Assembly: GCF_905220365.1 (NCBI RefSeq)
Contig: NC_061133.1
Span: 9,290,171 to 9,354,170 of the forward strand
Source: Vanessa cardui
Lineage: Eukaryota; Arthropoda; Insecta; Lepidoptera; Nymphalidae
DNA: 64,000 nt
Direction of reading: 5' to 3'
The notes beneath the pieces were generated by a model. That model did not search any database, was not told the origin of the DNA, and saw only the letters and a program-made list of their open reading frames with translations. Shown one piece after another: positions 35,801 through 49,097 of this stretch. Numbering within the stretch: the first letter of the stretch is position 1; the number at the start of each line of letters is the position of its first letter. A program made the translations under genes and the position numbers.

Positions 35801-36082
35801 GCTGAGATAGCCCTGTAGTTAGAACGCGTGCATCTTTACCGATGATTTTGGCTTCTAATCCAGGCAATATATGTGTATATATGTATGTGTTTAAGTTGTG
35901 ATTATAATTCATCTCGTGAGCGGTGAAAGAAAACATCGTGAAAAAACCTGCATGTGTCTAATTTCATCATAATTCTGCCACATGTGCATTCTACCAACAC
36001 GTATTGGAACAGCGTGGTGGAATATATTCCAAACCTCTTAGTGGGAGAGGAGGCCCTAGCCCAGCAGTGGGAAATTTACTGT
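35801..36082 (+). mobile_element. Older copy of the same tRNA-derived SINE
   Basis: Collinear with the copy at 5942-6233: tagttagaacgcgtgcatct, the gtgaaagaaaacatcgtgaa block, ccacatgtgcattctacca, the gaacagcgtggtggaatat block and gcccagcagtgggaa all recur in order. Both polymerase III boxes are decayed (B box reads GGCTTCTAATCC) and I find no convincing target duplication, so it is old and probably silent. It lies in the non-coding DNA upstream of EcR-B1. Confidence 0.9.
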
Positions 36083-36400
36083 TACTATTAATGAAATATA
36101 ATTGTTATTTATGAGATCAACTTCAGCACATATTACATATCTGTATGTCTTGTGTAATCATTATTTTATTCATAACACATACCATACTAGTTGTAATAGA
36201 AGATTATAAAACAGTGTTTACGTCACTGAGTCATGTACGTTAGAAATATAGCCTTACTTTGGAACATATGAATTATGCTTTAGTTGTTGTTACAGAAAGA
36301 ATAGGTCGTATTTTAGATTGTTCATCAAACTTTGTACAGATTATTAAATTGTTAGATTATTGAGGATGAACTTCTAAGATACATGCAAAATCTTGTATAA

Positions 36401-36600
36401 TCTATACTATTAATATTATATATGTGAAAGTAACTTTGTCTGTCTGTCTGTCGCTCTTTCACTGTTAAACCAATGAACTGAATTTGATGAAATTTGGTAT
36501 GAAGCAAATTTGAACTCCAAAGAAGGACGTAAGCTACTTTTTTGCCTAACATGTGACAACCAAACCCCGGAAACGCGAACAAGCCGTGGGCGGTAACTAG
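36401..36600 (+). mobile_element. Helitron-like non-autonomous element
   Basis: Starts TCTATACTATTAATATTATA after an A and ends cggtaaCTAG before a T: the A|TC...CTAG|T arrangement of Helitrons. Just before the end is a short stem, CCG-tggg-CGG. The interior (gtgaaagtaactttgtctgt, caatgaactgaatttgatga, aatttggtatgaagcaaat) is a very common lepidopteran repeat. It has no coding capacity. A second copy starts at 41373. Confidence 0.7.
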
Positions 36601-39600
36601 TAACTTATAGGAGATTTAGCAATAGGTAATATACTAAATGATATTTAATATTTATGTTAATTTAATGTTAGATGAGAAGCATGAGTCTTGTTTTAATTCC
36701 GTATAGCCTATTAAGGGGATTGCCAACAACGGTTTCTCGATAGACACCTACGAATGTTTGTCCTAGTTGCAATGCTGGACCATCGCCAAGGCTAGGTTCA
36801 TAGACTAAGCAGGGATTTAAGTATTTTTAGATATCCCATCCACAAGATTATGCCATGAGTCGGCGCTCACATTCCTTTAACAATATGTAACACGACACAA
36901 CCCAGATAAAAAATATTACAAACACGAATAAGCGAATTTTAAAAACGTAAAAAATAAAATCAAAAGTATTCCGTAAATAAAATTCTTTTAGTACAATAGG
37001 AAAATTACTAAGACTGTGACGTGGAATACAAATAGAATCGGCAATAACCGAATACAGCCGAAGTCACGTACTCGTACAACCCAACACACGACCCCTCAAT
37101 GTAACACGATGAAATGTCCCTGTAAATAACGCGAGTATGAAAATAGTGCAGTATAAACACATAGAACGTATTATTCAAGCTGGTTCGGTTCACGTTGAAT
37201 GCTCGCGGTCTACAGGCAAATGTTGCTATATTAAATTTATTGCATCGTAACTTGTTGCTATGATCGAAGGACGGCAACAAAACCGGCCGTATTACCAGCA
37301 GGCCTATTGTTTACTGAGAATAAAAGTGGAATGGCTGCGGTGGCTGGTATGGCGTCGTCAACGTGCACTTGTTTAAACTCCAGTCATAGCTACGGCTCGG
37401 ATATAACGAGAATATTTTACTACCGTATTGCGCCACATAATCCTTCCCAGCATAGGGAAATTCCTACGCCAGGCATGTATTTTATATAACGTTCCTGTAA
37501 ATCGAACACGTTACGGTCTTCCAGAAGCTATAAATTTAATTACAATTATAATAATGCGAACAATAAAGCGAGTTTTGTTAGATATTTTCAAAACAAAAGA
37601 GATTGGCGTAATTAAAACTCTTGAGCGCGTTTAAATTGTTGTGTTTAGTGTTAATTAAGAGTCCTCATAGACTATTGAAATTAAAATGAAGTCTATTGGA
37701 ATTCAAAGGCCAGAATACTCTGTGAAATCAACGAGAATTATAGAAAAAGCATTTTGAACATCTAAAGATGAAAATATGCACGTATTTATTGATTGGATTT
37801 AATAAACGGCATGTACTTTACGGTAATTCCTACATGAAATGTACGCACCAAAGGTTATAGGATAGTTTTTTTACAAAAGTAAGACCTATAATTACGGTAG
37901 GCCATAAAGAATGAGAATGGCGCAACCTTTTGACTTTTAATTATTGAACACAGCCAACCGACAATAGCGGAATGGAACGAGTGCTGCTTGAATCGAGGTG
38001 ATGCCCTTTAATAAAAACCGTTAAATCATTTTCCAGAACTCATCTTATTATTGAGATGAATTCGAAGTGTTATTCTCATCATATCTGAACGTGAAGTTAG
38101 AAAAAAGCTGGTTATAAATAAGTAAGAAACAATAGAATGTAACAATAAACGGCGCAAATAAAACAACGTCTAACTCAGGATTAAGAATGAGGGCACTGCT
38201 GTCAGCGAGTACTGAAATATTCATTTCCCAGTGACGTCATAAACTTTTTAAATACTTGCCGAAAACTGGAACCGTTTCCACTCTTAAAAATATTGTATCA
38301 AGCTCTTAAGGCAACTATACGGTCGCCCCATTAAGAATAAGTATACCAGGTGAATATTTTCTTAATGTTTCGAATCCTGTTTCCACGAATGTTTATTTAG
38401 TTTATAAAAAAGGTATTCTGCAATATATTTGCAGCTTGCAAGGCATGTTACAATGTGGTTTTGCCCGTGACACGTTGAAAGCTACGGATCACGTCTCTAG
38501 CTCATGACTCGTTTTTCCCTCACACCGTATATTACAGTCTGACATTTCAACGGTCACTATCGCCTTAATTACGCCTACTATTTTTTTTTTCTATTCTTAT
38601 CTTTCCATTTATTTTATGCCATGGTCTGTTACGGTTCACGTAAGCGCATTAAAATAGCTCCGTGGATGCAACGGAATATTTTTCCACTAAAAGTAATATT
38701 TATAAAAGCGACGTCGTTTCCTTCGGTTTATTATACATTCAGAATATTAACATCAATAGCGATTCTAAGTCCAGTGTCATTACGATAATTTTCTTTAGCT
38801 ATAAGACAATATTGCTAGCTACTTTCTTGATTGAAATTTATGAATCGAGCAGTTTCTTTTTTTAAAAACTTTTTTATATGTCAGAAAGCTGTTATTCTAA
38901 ATAAGGGTGTGTTCACATTTACGTTGTCTACTCAAGTCTCTATATATATACGCTAACATTCAGTAACAATAGTAAAACACTATGTTCTGTTCCAGCTTTA
39001 GCTCTCGGAAGTGATAACTCCGGACATCTATCAATCATCATATCATGTCAACATTTTGTTTGCCCTCGTTGTATTCTCCGCACTAAACTGCTTCCGTCTC
39101 ACTAAATCAAAGACTTTACGTCTTTGTTATTACTGAACGCTACAAACAAACACGTCCTTTACTTGATTCATTCGCTGCGAAAAGTATTAAGCAAAAACTT
39201 CATTAAACTAATGATGAATCTCGTTACTAGTGGGAAGCGCAATTTAAAAAGGATTTATAATATTGTACCCACCTACGCAACTTATTCGTATTATACGATC
39301 GTAATATTTTATGTCCTAAAGATAAATACGCTGGTTAACTATAACCTTTTAGACAGATAAAAAAATCATAAAACACAAGCCCTAAAAAATGTACTCTACA
39401 TTTAAAAATTGTTATAGTTACCATTAAACGTTATCTATGGAATGCACGAACAGTTCTAGTATCTATGGTACTGTGACAGCTATGATCATGAAGAAATCGG
39501 TTATACTGCAGCGTTGGACGTGCCCTTGAAAAGCGATAACAAGCATTTGTCGAGAACTTACGTAACGAACGAATGAACCGAGACGAGGAATGCACATGTA

Positions 39601-40694
39601 CATCTTTGTGCATTTTAAATTGAAACTATTAAACAATTTAATAGCAACTATGTTTCCTAACAACATGTACAAGTGTTTTTCGAACTTTTAATAAGTGCAT
39701 CAATGTTGTTCTGTTTTTAAATTCACATCTAAAATGATTTTATAATGAATATTTATTGCATATTTAAGCATGTGATATTTAAATTATTCATTTAATTAAA
39801 TCACCAGCGTTGGTGTTAATTCTAAGTAAGATGCATACATTATGATTTTTTTATCTTTTATAAGATAAGATTCTAAATTTGAACACATCTTTGAATGCCT
39901 CTATAAAATTAATGCCGTTTATAAAATAAATAATATTACACAATAATAAATATTTTCAATATTAATGTACGTTTCAAGGCAAATTGGACCGGAAATATAA
40001 ATCAAACGATATAATTGGCACTCCTGGGGAGGCGAAAGAGGTCGAACTGTAAATAGGTCAAAATCAAGATACAAGGTGGAAGGTATTTTAGAATGTGATG
40101 TCATTACAAAGTCTCGTTAAATTTGAAGATGTTGATTAACGTCAAGTATCACATGATTCGAAAACATATTAATATTATAATTTTATTATCACATATATAA
40201 TAAATTTTATTTAAATATTCCTAACATTAACAAACTTTTGACAACCCTAATTTACTCGTCACAAAATTAAAATGAGGTAAGACAAAATAGTTTTTATATG
40301 ATTTTTTTTTCATTGAAAAATATTATTTAAAAAGGATAAGTGTAGGATATTTCTTTTAATGTATCGCTATGAAGAGAGTGTACTAAGATGAGTATGTAGC
40401 TCGACGTCTAAAAATCATTGACAAAATTGAATTGGGGACATAGTAACCAGGTCATTGGATCGAAGCGCTCAGCCTTGACCCGGCCGTGCCTGAGTCAGCC
40501 TGTCGCGTGTGCATCTCCACTGGGCGTCATTGCATTACGTTCTATTTATAATAATTATGAAAACTTACGAAATAGATGCTACCGAGTCGGCTACACGGTA
40601 CCCGTTGGAAACCGTTGCGACACACAGATTTAGACGTATTATGAGACAGAAACGACATGCCATAAGTGACTAATTTCACTACAATGTAATTGCT

Positions 40695-40925
40695 AAGCCG
40701 TCATGGTATAGTAGTTAAAAGACGTGAATTCTAACTGGATGTTGAGAGTTCAAATCCAGGTGCTGTTTTTCAATTTGTGTCAATAAAATTAATAGAATAA
40801 AAGATATAAAGATATTTGTACCCACTAACCGACACTGGAGCATCGTGGCGGTATAAACTCAATTTTTTTAGAGACAGGAGACCTGCCTAGCTCTGAGATA
40901 TTGGCGGGCTCTTTCGCTGCAAATT
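40695..40925 (+). mobile_element. Third tRNA-derived SINE family, old copy
   Basis: A tRNA-like head with A box TGGTATAGTAG (40704-40714) and B box AGTTCAAATCC (40747-40757). It is followed by the ccgacactggagcatcgtgg, cggtataaactc and gacaggagacctgcctagc segments, which resemble the common lepidopteran SINE tail (gtggtggaataaactcc...gagacctgtgcccagcagtgg, from memory). Boundaries are approximate. Confidence 0.65.
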
Positions 40926-41244
40926 TTAGTGTTTAATTCAAAGCCGATACAAGAACGTCCTTTTTAACACGTGTTATCACAAAACCATTTATTACGGCGT
41001 CATTAATGTCGGCTAGATAAGGAAAAGCACGCATAGTTGTTAACTTAAATCACAACTTTGCTTAATACGTGACCACACCGCAATTAAACATGATAACGCT
41101 AACCATTACCGTAGTCAACACTGTCTTTATTGGCTGTTCGAAGATAAAAAATAGAAAAAAGTTACATAATTCTCATACTGTGAATATATTGCAAAATAAT
41201 TCAACTGTTACATATATTTTTTATTTCAGTCACCAATATCTCTA

Positions 41245-41345
41245 GACATTAGGACTGTCAGAAATATTACCCACCCATACATAGTTAATGCGCCACCAAT
41301 TTTGAAAACGGTGCTATGATCTTTGTGTCTGTAGTCACATTGGAT
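41245..41345 (-). mobile_element. Metulj-like SINE fragment
   Basis: Minus-strand fragment. tagttaatgcgccaccaatt / aacggtgctatgatctttgt / gtctgtagtcacattggatg resembles the central part of the 23681 element (gtcaatgtgccaccaacctt, ctttgtgcctgtagttacac). Ends are vague. Confidence 0.6.
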
Positions 41346-41372
41346 GAACTAATCTAAGACCATCTATACTAC

Positions 41373-41510
41373 TATACTAATATTATAAATGTGAAAGTAA
41401 CTCTGTCTGTCTGTCGCTCTTTCACGACCAAAGCAATGAACAAACAAAAACTCCAAGACATAGGGTTACCTTTTTTGGTACGCGACCGAAGCCACAGGCG
41501 ACAACTATCA
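41373..41510 (+). mobile_element. Helitron-like element, second copy, 3' part decayed
   Basis: Preceded by A and starting TCTATACTACTATACTAATA, then gtgaaagtaactctgtctgt and cgctctttcacgaccaaagc as in the copy at 36401. The 3' end (gaccgaagccacaggcgaca) is recognisable but the CTAG terminus is not clear. Confidence 0.62.
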
Positions 41511-43007
41511 CTGTATATTGTTCAACAATCAACAAAAACCAATCTGTTTTGTGGTAGAATACGTGACCAGTGTATGGTGTTACACAAACGCGCACGAAAC
41601 CACCACCACGTAAGTGAGACGCAAATCAATACCGCATTTTCTTTTTGTTCTATAAATAAAATCTCAAAATAAAAGGCGTTTTTTTTAATGCAAATATATA
41701 AAACTTATACAAGATACAGCGCGTTCCGAATAAGGTAGTAATCGTAATAAAACATAATTATATAAGAATCTGTGCTTGGGGTCTTCACCCGATTTTTGGG
41801 ACTATTTAGTGTATTACAAGTTCTTATTGAACACATAATAAGACATAGGAAATTGAAGTGTGTCTATCATGCCTTAAACGTAATTGTAGGTTTAAAAAGA
41901 GCATCCTGCTCAGGACATGCAACTGGGTCGCCGAACGGGGACAAGGCTGTGGAGGGAGCATTATTCTATTAACTCGAAACGCCCTGCTATTTGTCGCCAC
42001 AATTACTAAGAACTGTATAATTCATCTCTTGAACACTATTAGCGAAAGAAAAAAGACTTGCATCATAATTGGAAGGGCAATTAATTTTAATCGATGGTAA
42101 AAAAGCAGGCTTCATTCTAACTCAGAGGTAAAGCTTTAGCTTGTTATGACTGCTAGTATAGTGTAATAGAATATTAATTTCACTTATGTTTGAAATGTCC
42201 AATAAATATTTATCGTTTCGACTTGCAAAACTAAATACAAAAATAAAATGTTTACATGACGAATGAGCTGAGATGGCTCAGCGAACCAGCTCAGAAAACA
42301 TTCTCTTAAGTGTAGAGTTTGCCCAACAGTGAGATATTTTACATGACCAATTGAAATAGTACAAACAGTTATTGAGGCGCATACGACATACCGGACCGTC
42401 GTCTTATAACCCCCTTCAACACATTCCTATGTTTAACGAACAAATTGACCTTTACAGTTTTATAAAAGTAATTGCTACAACACATTTTAACGTTTATGAA
42501 ATATTACAAAAGAAAAAACATGACATTGCTTATTATATAAGGTTTGTGTAATATTTTAACCCAAATTTTTATGTAAGTATTAACTGTGTTTTTAAATTTA
42601 GCGCTTGACCTTAAATCTTGACAGAATAACGTTACGAAAGAACTAATGGTCAAAAGAAGCAGTGGCATAGCTATGTTAATGCAATGCGGTTGCACGAGGC
42701 TCCTGATTTGAGGGGCCCATACGTGCCTCCAATTATTATGATGTCAAAAAATTATATCATCGCAAGAAAAAAAAATGTTTTTTTTTTTTTTTTTCGAAAA
42801 TAGCCAAGAAAATCATCGTGCTTATTTAGAGGCAAAGGCAAGCGCTTCAATTGTTTTTCGTTGGGGCCCGAATAGACTAATTACGTCACTGTGAAGTTTA
42901 GTTAACTATTCGTAAGATTGAGGCCGTTGCCGTTCGTTAATCGAGGACTTATATTTTAATTCAGTAAAAAATTATCATCTATTAAATTATAATGTATAAG
43001 GTTTTGG

Positions 43008-43020
43008 AATTCATTGACCT
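43008..43020. promoter_or_regulatory. Candidate IR1 element upstream of EcR-B1
   Basis: AATTCA-t-TGACCT: the second half-site is perfect and the first differs at one base from RGKTCA. Located 14 kb upstream of the B1 start in AT-rich DNA. A chance match is quite possible. Confidence 0.25.
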
Positions 43021-44310
43021 AACTGTTTAATACAATAGAAGGCCCACGCAAGATTCTAGACAGATATCAGATATGTTCACGATTCGAATCTGTATAACCT
43101 TTTTAAAATGTGTTTACGTTTTTCAAACGTACTAAATATCCTTATTTTGACGTTCAGAATTATGCTTTTATCTATGTGGTCAGCCTTGAAACTTCTTTGT
43201 CGGCGTCGTATTTACAATATAAGACGGACGAAAAATGTTGGCATTACGTAGCCAGCGTTCATTTGTTGTGTAAGCGTCAACGTAATTTGGTAAAATAATA
43301 TTGGGCTTGTTACTTCCGTACACACGAGGTCGTTACTGTTATCAGCTGACCTCTATACATTGAAGTGCATTTGCTTATCACACGACCTTCCTCTTTTAAA
43401 ATACGCGGATTAGCTGGCGTTGATTTATTAAAATTTTGATAAACTATGTCTATACTGAGTTGTAGAAAATTCCATTGTTGATAATTGTAAATTAAAATAC
43501 ATACATCTTAACCAATAATCTAATAAATCTGTTGAAGGGTGATTTGCAGAATGGCATTTCTTAAAAAATAATCATTTTGATTATCATGTTAAGCAAAATA
43601 CTCGTACATAAGCTTTTATAGCGATGTAATTTGGAAAAAGTTATTAAAAGAGGTATATTTATTACTGGCAATACTTTTTTTTAAACTTTATTGTAGATTA
43701 AATTGTCATTTCGTAACTGGGCACAGATTTCGGTAAATCCAATTATCATAACATTCGCGGTTGTCATTTAACAAATACCATAGGTTAATCTTTTTAACGT
43801 TCATTATTGAATGTAAACCTGTACCAAGAACGGGTCATCGACCGTGAAAAAAATCATAAAGAAACACATTGTGTGTGTTACTCAAAATTGTTTCCTTTGT
43901 TCTATGAAACAGAAGGTACAAAAAAAAATTTGAATAATTCTCATTTTTGGGTCATTTAAATATTCAAATATTTAATTGATATCATCGTTTATTGGATACT
44001 TTATTAAAGGAATGCGACCTTTAAGAACTGTCCTTTATTGTCTTATTTAAATAATGGTACAAGTAAGCTGCATAATTGATTCAGTTTAGTGCCATTAATT
44101 TTGCAATTAATGGATAAATTCTGTATTACAATAGGTACATAATGTTTACAGTATTGATGGACGGACTTGTCTCACGAGTTTTATTAAGTTTGTATAATAA
44201 TAAATTACCTTGCATTGTGACCTTTGCGATACATAAATATAGGGTTCATTGATTTGTATTCATTGGTCAAGATAATTATGAACAAATTGAAGATTACTCT
44301 TACAATTAAC

Positions 44311-44475
44311 CACAGGCACAAGGGTCATAACATCTTAGATACCAAGGTTGGTGGCACATTGACGATGTAAGGAATAGTTAATATTTCTTGCAGCGTCATT
44401 GTCTATGGGTGATGGTGACCACTTACCATCAGATGGCCCATATGCTCGTCCGCCAACTTGTACCATAAAAAAAAA
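44311..44475 (+). mobile_element. Metulj-like SINE, 5'-truncated copy
   Basis: cacaggcacaagggtcataa, accaaggttggtggcacatt, gatgtaaggaatagttaat, cattgtctatgggtgatggt and gtccgccaacttgtaccat lead into an A-run. It is nearly identical to the 3' half of the copy at 23681-23970, so it is relatively recent. It is truncated at the 5' end. Confidence 0.85.
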
Positions 44476-45561
44476 TTAAAAATAAGCAACTTGATGGAAC
44501 TTTGCATTAATTAAAAAAATGTTTTTCTGCTTTCTTTAACGTAAAATACATATCCACAAACAAGTTCGCAAGAGATTTATTGAGTACCTAGACTAGTTAG
44601 GCTCTCACGCTACCTCTTTTTAAACTAGACTACTACTACTTAAACCAGTAGGGTATTAATAGCTTAATCCTGTAGCTCTTAAATGGAGATCAATACTAAG
44701 GCCTAATTCACATTGAAAGGTAGATCAATGACAACTATAAAACTGTGTTTGTAGGAATCATTTTATAGCGAAAAAAATTAATTTGAAATATCGATTCGTA
44801 CTTTCCACTTAAAATAATCTACTTGGTTTCTGCTTAAGCACTCCTGCTCACCGTGTTTTCAAACGCCAAATATAGCAGTATATAGTATTTTAGAATAGCT
44901 TCCAAATTTGAAAGTATATAAAAAGCGACAAATGTAATGACAAATCTTGTGGCACCTTTGCCTGTTCGCCTAAACTTATAAGTATTATAAAAAGAAATAG
45001 AGTTCTATTTTTAATTGCTGTCGTGTATTTAGTCTGAAGCGGGCTTTATTCTTTGTTGTCTGCTCTCTGCAGGACCGTATTATTGCCTCTGCCCTTGGAC
45101 TACATTCGTTGATAACGACGCAACGCCATCTGATAGTGTTATTTTTATACAGCGCAAACTCTAAGCCTTTTCACAGTGAAATAAATTGATCAAAAACAGC
45201 TTAAACAAAAATAGTTTTAATTCTAAAAGTTGAACGTCAAAAATATGCACGCATTAGCAATAATTATTGGTTAATTAAAATAGAAACGATTTGTTTCAAC
45301 TATTAACAGTTCACGCACAAGGTTTAAATTTTAAGATGTTATCGACTACAGCTAAAATAAATTTAATAAAGATTATTTAATAAAAAATAAAAAAACAATT
45401 GCTACGTGACTCGATTTGGTCTTGATATTTTTTCGAGTCAATGACAAACGCGTTCAAAAAAAACCCACACAATGGTTTCATCATTATATCTCCGCAGAAA
45501 TTATGAAGATTGATGGCGATTAGACGTTTCGAAATTCAATCACGGCCAAAAAAAAGCAAGC

Positions 45562-45650
45562 ACCGAAATAGCACTGTGGTTCGAACGCGTACGCTCTACA
45601 GCTTAATATATATTTGCGAGTTCAAACCTATATAAGCGCTAAATTTTCGT
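45562..45650 (+). mobile_element. Decayed SINE head fragment
   Basis: gcactgtggttcgaacgcgt...gcgagttcaaacct...aagcgctaaatttt follows the order of the SINE head (cccagtggttagaacgcgt, gcgggttcaaacc, caagcaccgctga) with many changes. It ends directly against the CTAGT end of the Helitron-like element at 45654. Confidence 0.55.
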
Positions 45651-45653
45651 ATG

Positions 45654-45892
45654 ACTAGCTGTTACCCAAATATGAATGAATATATTTACAAAATTAACTT
45701 AAAATATTACATTAAGACCTCTTTGTTAATAACATTTTTTCTAATAAAAAAGAGCCTATGTCCTTGCTCAGGCTCTAGGCTATTTATGTACGAAATTTCA
45801 TTTTAATCGTTTAAGTAGTTTTGACGTGAAGCGAGACAGACATAAAGACAGAATTACTTTCGCATTTATTAGTCGCATAATATTAGTATGGT
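45654..45892 (-). mobile_element. Helitron-like element, related subfamily, minus strand
   Basis: On the minus strand it begins near ccatactaatattatgcgac, passes gcgaaagtaattctgtcttt and gacataggctc, and ends gggtaacagCTAG followed by T. I recall the gggtaacagctagt end as frequent in lepidopteran genomes. It abuts the decayed SINE head at 45562-45650 and lies about 25 nt from the SINE at 45917. Confidence 0.6.
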
Positions 45893-45916
45893 TTTAAGTT
45901 TATTAAATATCTCTAT

Positions 45917-46208
45917 TATATAGATGAGCCGAGGTGGCCCAGTGGTTAGAACGCGTGCATCTTAACCGATGATTGCGGTTTCAAACCTACGCAAGCACCG
46001 CTGAATATTCATGTGCTTTATTTGAGTTTATAATTCATCTCGTGCCTGGCGGTGAAGGAAAACATCGTGAGGAAACCCGCATGTGTCTAATTTCATAAAA
46101 AAATCTGCCACATGTGTATTCCACTAACCCGCATTGAAACAGCGTGGTGGAATTAGTTCCAAACCTTCTCAAAGGGAGAGAGTTGTTGTTGTTGTTGTTG
46201 TATATAGA
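45917..46208 (+). mobile_element. tRNA-derived SINE, third copy, 3' end shortened, TTG-repeat tail
   Basis: Head TGGCCCAGTGG (45935-45945) and a B box with one change, GGTTTCAAACC. The body matches the copy at 5942 up to caaagggagag, where the usual ggaggcc...gcccagcagtggg end is missing and a (TTG)n run takes over. TATATAGA occurs at 45917-45924 and 46201-46208, a likely 8-bp target duplication enclosing 45925-46200. If so, the element was inserted already lacking its normal tail. Confidence 0.87.
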
Positions 46209-46839
46209 GACGAAAAGAAAAATTGTTCTCATAGAGACAAAACAGTAGTAGGCAAGAAAAGATCTTGATCTAATAGTAGGACATTTACGAACTGTTATTT
46301 TTACTTTCTTACACATAAAACGATTAAAGTTTTTTTCTTTTTTTTTGAATTAGTACTCATTGCGTCAATTACAAAAGAAAGTCGATTCGTGGGTGTTTTT
46401 GTGTGGCTTTCAAACTCTCGCTAAGAAATGTTCTAGTGAAATATTTCTTGTTTAAAAAAATATCCGTGGCGAGGAATTTCGCTTCAATATTTAAAATGGG
46501 AATAATCTATGTTGGTTTTAAAAAAACATTAATGACGTCATAATATCAGATACAATTTCTAGACGTCGAATTTACACATCACAATCAATTGAATTAGTAG
46601 TCAATATTATTGTGTTTGTGTGTGTATATTGAGTTATGTATTTACGTACACACGTACATACATAATAAAAAGATTATCCAATACTAGTTACATCAACATC
46701 GTTGAACGGAAATTAAAGTTTTAAAAACGATTTATCAATAAAAAACTAGTAGAATATTACATACATATGTCATATTCCATTACGTAATTTTTCTCTTTCA
46801 TCTATATATAATATCTATATATGTATGTATGAATAATAA

Positions 46840-47050
46840 AACCGCCGTGGTCTAGTAGTGTGTGCACCGGTTTTCATGGGTAGGCTTCTCCGAGGTCCCG
46901 GGTTCGATTCCCGGCCAAGTCGATGTAGAAGTATTTTAATGGTTTTCTATGTTGTTTTGGGTCTGGGTGTTAATGGTAGTGCTTTAGCTATTTACATTGG
47001 GATCAGAGTAATGTATGTGATGTTGTCCAATATTATTATAATTATAAAAC
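46840..47050 (+). mobile_element. Second tRNA-derived SINE family
   Basis: A different tRNA-like head: A box TGGTCTAGTAG (46848-46858) and B box GGTTCGATTCC (46901-46911) inside cccgggttcgattcccgg. The unique body has ggtagtgctttagctattta, cattgggatcagagtaatg and gatgttgtccaatatt. A possible 11-bp target duplication with one mismatch, AATAATAAAAC / AATTATAAAAC, flanks it (46832-46842, 47040-47050). The 3' body recurs at 52751. The head does not give a complete functional tRNA, so I do not call it a tRNA gene. Confidence 0.85.
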
Positions 47051-48417
47051 TTCTCAATGTGTAAAGGTACTGAACTATAACGATATGTATTATTTAATAG
47101 TGGAATAATTGAATATTATTGATTATTAATTAGCAGATGGTTATAAAACAATACATTTGTCTAATTGGATTAAAGTACTTAAGCCTGCAGTTTGTATAAC
47201 GGTGCAAATTTGTATTTCTTATGCAAAGGTCACACAATATAGTTGACAATGCAACACCTGCGCTCGAGCACCTGTATAGAATTCATAAATAACGACAAAG
47301 AATAGATATCTATCAGACGTCCATGTAAAAATTATTAAATAGTCGTTTCTTAAGTTTTCATTTTAGCTATATCGTTTTTTTTTTTTTAATATTTATAACA
47401 GTCAGTCATCATTGAATTATTGAACGTATGTTAGACTCCTTCGAATCAAACCTCTTTTGATACATTAATTTAATAAAAAAAAAAAACTATTTAATTCATT
47501 CTTGTATTTTTCATCCAAAACATTCGATTCCGCTCAGATATATTTTTTTATTTACATATTTATTCCACTCAATATATTTTATTACATACATCTATATTAT
47601 TTGTCATTTAAAATTTTAAAATAAAATATTATTACAAATCGATGCTAAAATATTTGAATATAAGAATGAAAACGGATATTGGGTGTATATTATCTGTATT
47701 TAATTATGAAGACATGTAGGCGTTATAAGAAAACGTTCGTAATGACATTGGCTGTTTCAAAATGAGTTCGTTATACTATTGAAAATTTATAGCCCATTTC
47801 ATGACGTACTAGCGATTCTGTAAACTTTTGACTATATTTACGTATGCAGATTACGGAACGGTGTGAATGACATCCACAGGCTATATACAATACAAGTAAA
47901 ATAACGGTCGAGAAATAGCCGCTAACAATGTTGGGATATCTTCTGACATATCCTTTATCTTATGGATATGATTTGTTATTTACTAGTTTCTACAGGAAAG
48001 GTAGTGCAGGTGCAAGGTATCTATGTCCTTTAATAAACCCTTTACATACGTATGCAAAACTTCTTGATTATCGGTTAAGTAGTTAAGACGTAACAAACAA
48101 ACAAACTCATTTTCACTATTTAAAGTATTAATGTCCTTCAAATTGTAAATGCAAAACACACTTTTAAAGTGTATTTTTTTAATTTTAGGTATTGTAAAAT
48201 TTTCATCGAATAATTCTGTCGAATTCAAATTTATTGATTAAAAAGGTTACGTAATAAATAATTATATATTAAAATTATGTAACATTGAAATTCACTAATG
48301 TGTTCATTGCGTCACAGTGCAAGTAAGATATATACAAATTTATATAGCATCGATTGATTTTCATTGCCAAGACACTGGCTCGACTGTCGCCTCATGTCTG
48401 TTCGTACGTGAGTCTCA

Positions 48418-48545
48418 ATCCTACTTACAAATACGAAAGTTTGTGTGGATGGATGTATGTATGTTAGTCTTTCACGAACAAACTACTGAACGGATTTTGA
48501 TTAAATTTAACAGTAATATATTTAGAAATAGGAATAACACATAGA
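48418..48545 (+). mobile_element. Fragment of a dispersed lepidopteran repeat
   Basis: tcctacttacaaatacgaaa, gtttgtgtggatggatgtat, ctttcacgaacaaactactg and aacggattttgattaaattt match, in order, a repeat I recall as widespread in Lepidoptera and related in style to the Helitron-like elements at 36401 and 41373. The 3' end is not clear. Confidence 0.55.
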
Positions 48546-49097
48546 CTAAAATTTATAATGATATTATGTAATTTGGTCATAATATAACGATACATATCAA
48601 GTACTCATACGAAGCCTGTTACGAAGTCTGCTATAATATTAAATTTAACGAAACTATATAACTTCGCAATGAAGACACTATATCAAATCTGTGATATATG
48701 TAACTTTGAAATTCCGTATAATTGTAACTATATATTGTATATATTTATACATGGTGTTCCGAATATGGTTGGTTTTGCAAGATATATTATTGTACCAAGA
48801 ACTAGGGTTGTCAACTAAAAGTTAAAAAAATTATTGTAGTAGATAGAATAAGTAACATTTTCGTTTTAAATTCGTTAATATCAAATAACACTCTAGTGAT
48901 TTGATGCTTATTTTAAAAGTGATATTCACTTCATATATTTACGTATATGTTTATGTTTCAATTCGAATTAAAATTTTTGTAATAATCTTTTCTCCGCCAT
49001 TGTTTTGGGATGCAGTTCAATACTTTATTTAACTTGCGATGGTTGTTTGTTTAGATCTAATCTTGCTAGCTGATTTAGAACCACTTCCTATATCAAC

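Larger units (their letters stand above)
36601..45561. other. Upstream non-coding DNA with scattered repeats
   Basis: Contains the SINE at 40695, Metulj-like pieces at 41245 and 44311, the Helitron-like copy at 41373, a CRE at 38232-38239, the IR1 candidate at 43008, GGGTCATCGACCG at 43832-43844 and a long T run at about 42778-42794. No exon. Confidence 0.5.

Noticed and set aside
40704..40760. tRNA gene
   Set aside because: tRNA-like head of an old SINE; no proper acceptor stem.
42265..42340. gagatggctcagcgaaccag as another SINE head
   Set aside because: Only the A-box-like part matches; no B box or SINE body follows.
46035..46316. 93-codon minus-strand frame
   Set aside because: Lies across a SINE and its TTG repeat (the poly-Asn run is the repeat); not a gene.
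46848..46920. tRNA gene
   Set aside because: A and B boxes are present but the cloverleaf is incomplete and the unit continues into a SINE body that recurs at 52751.
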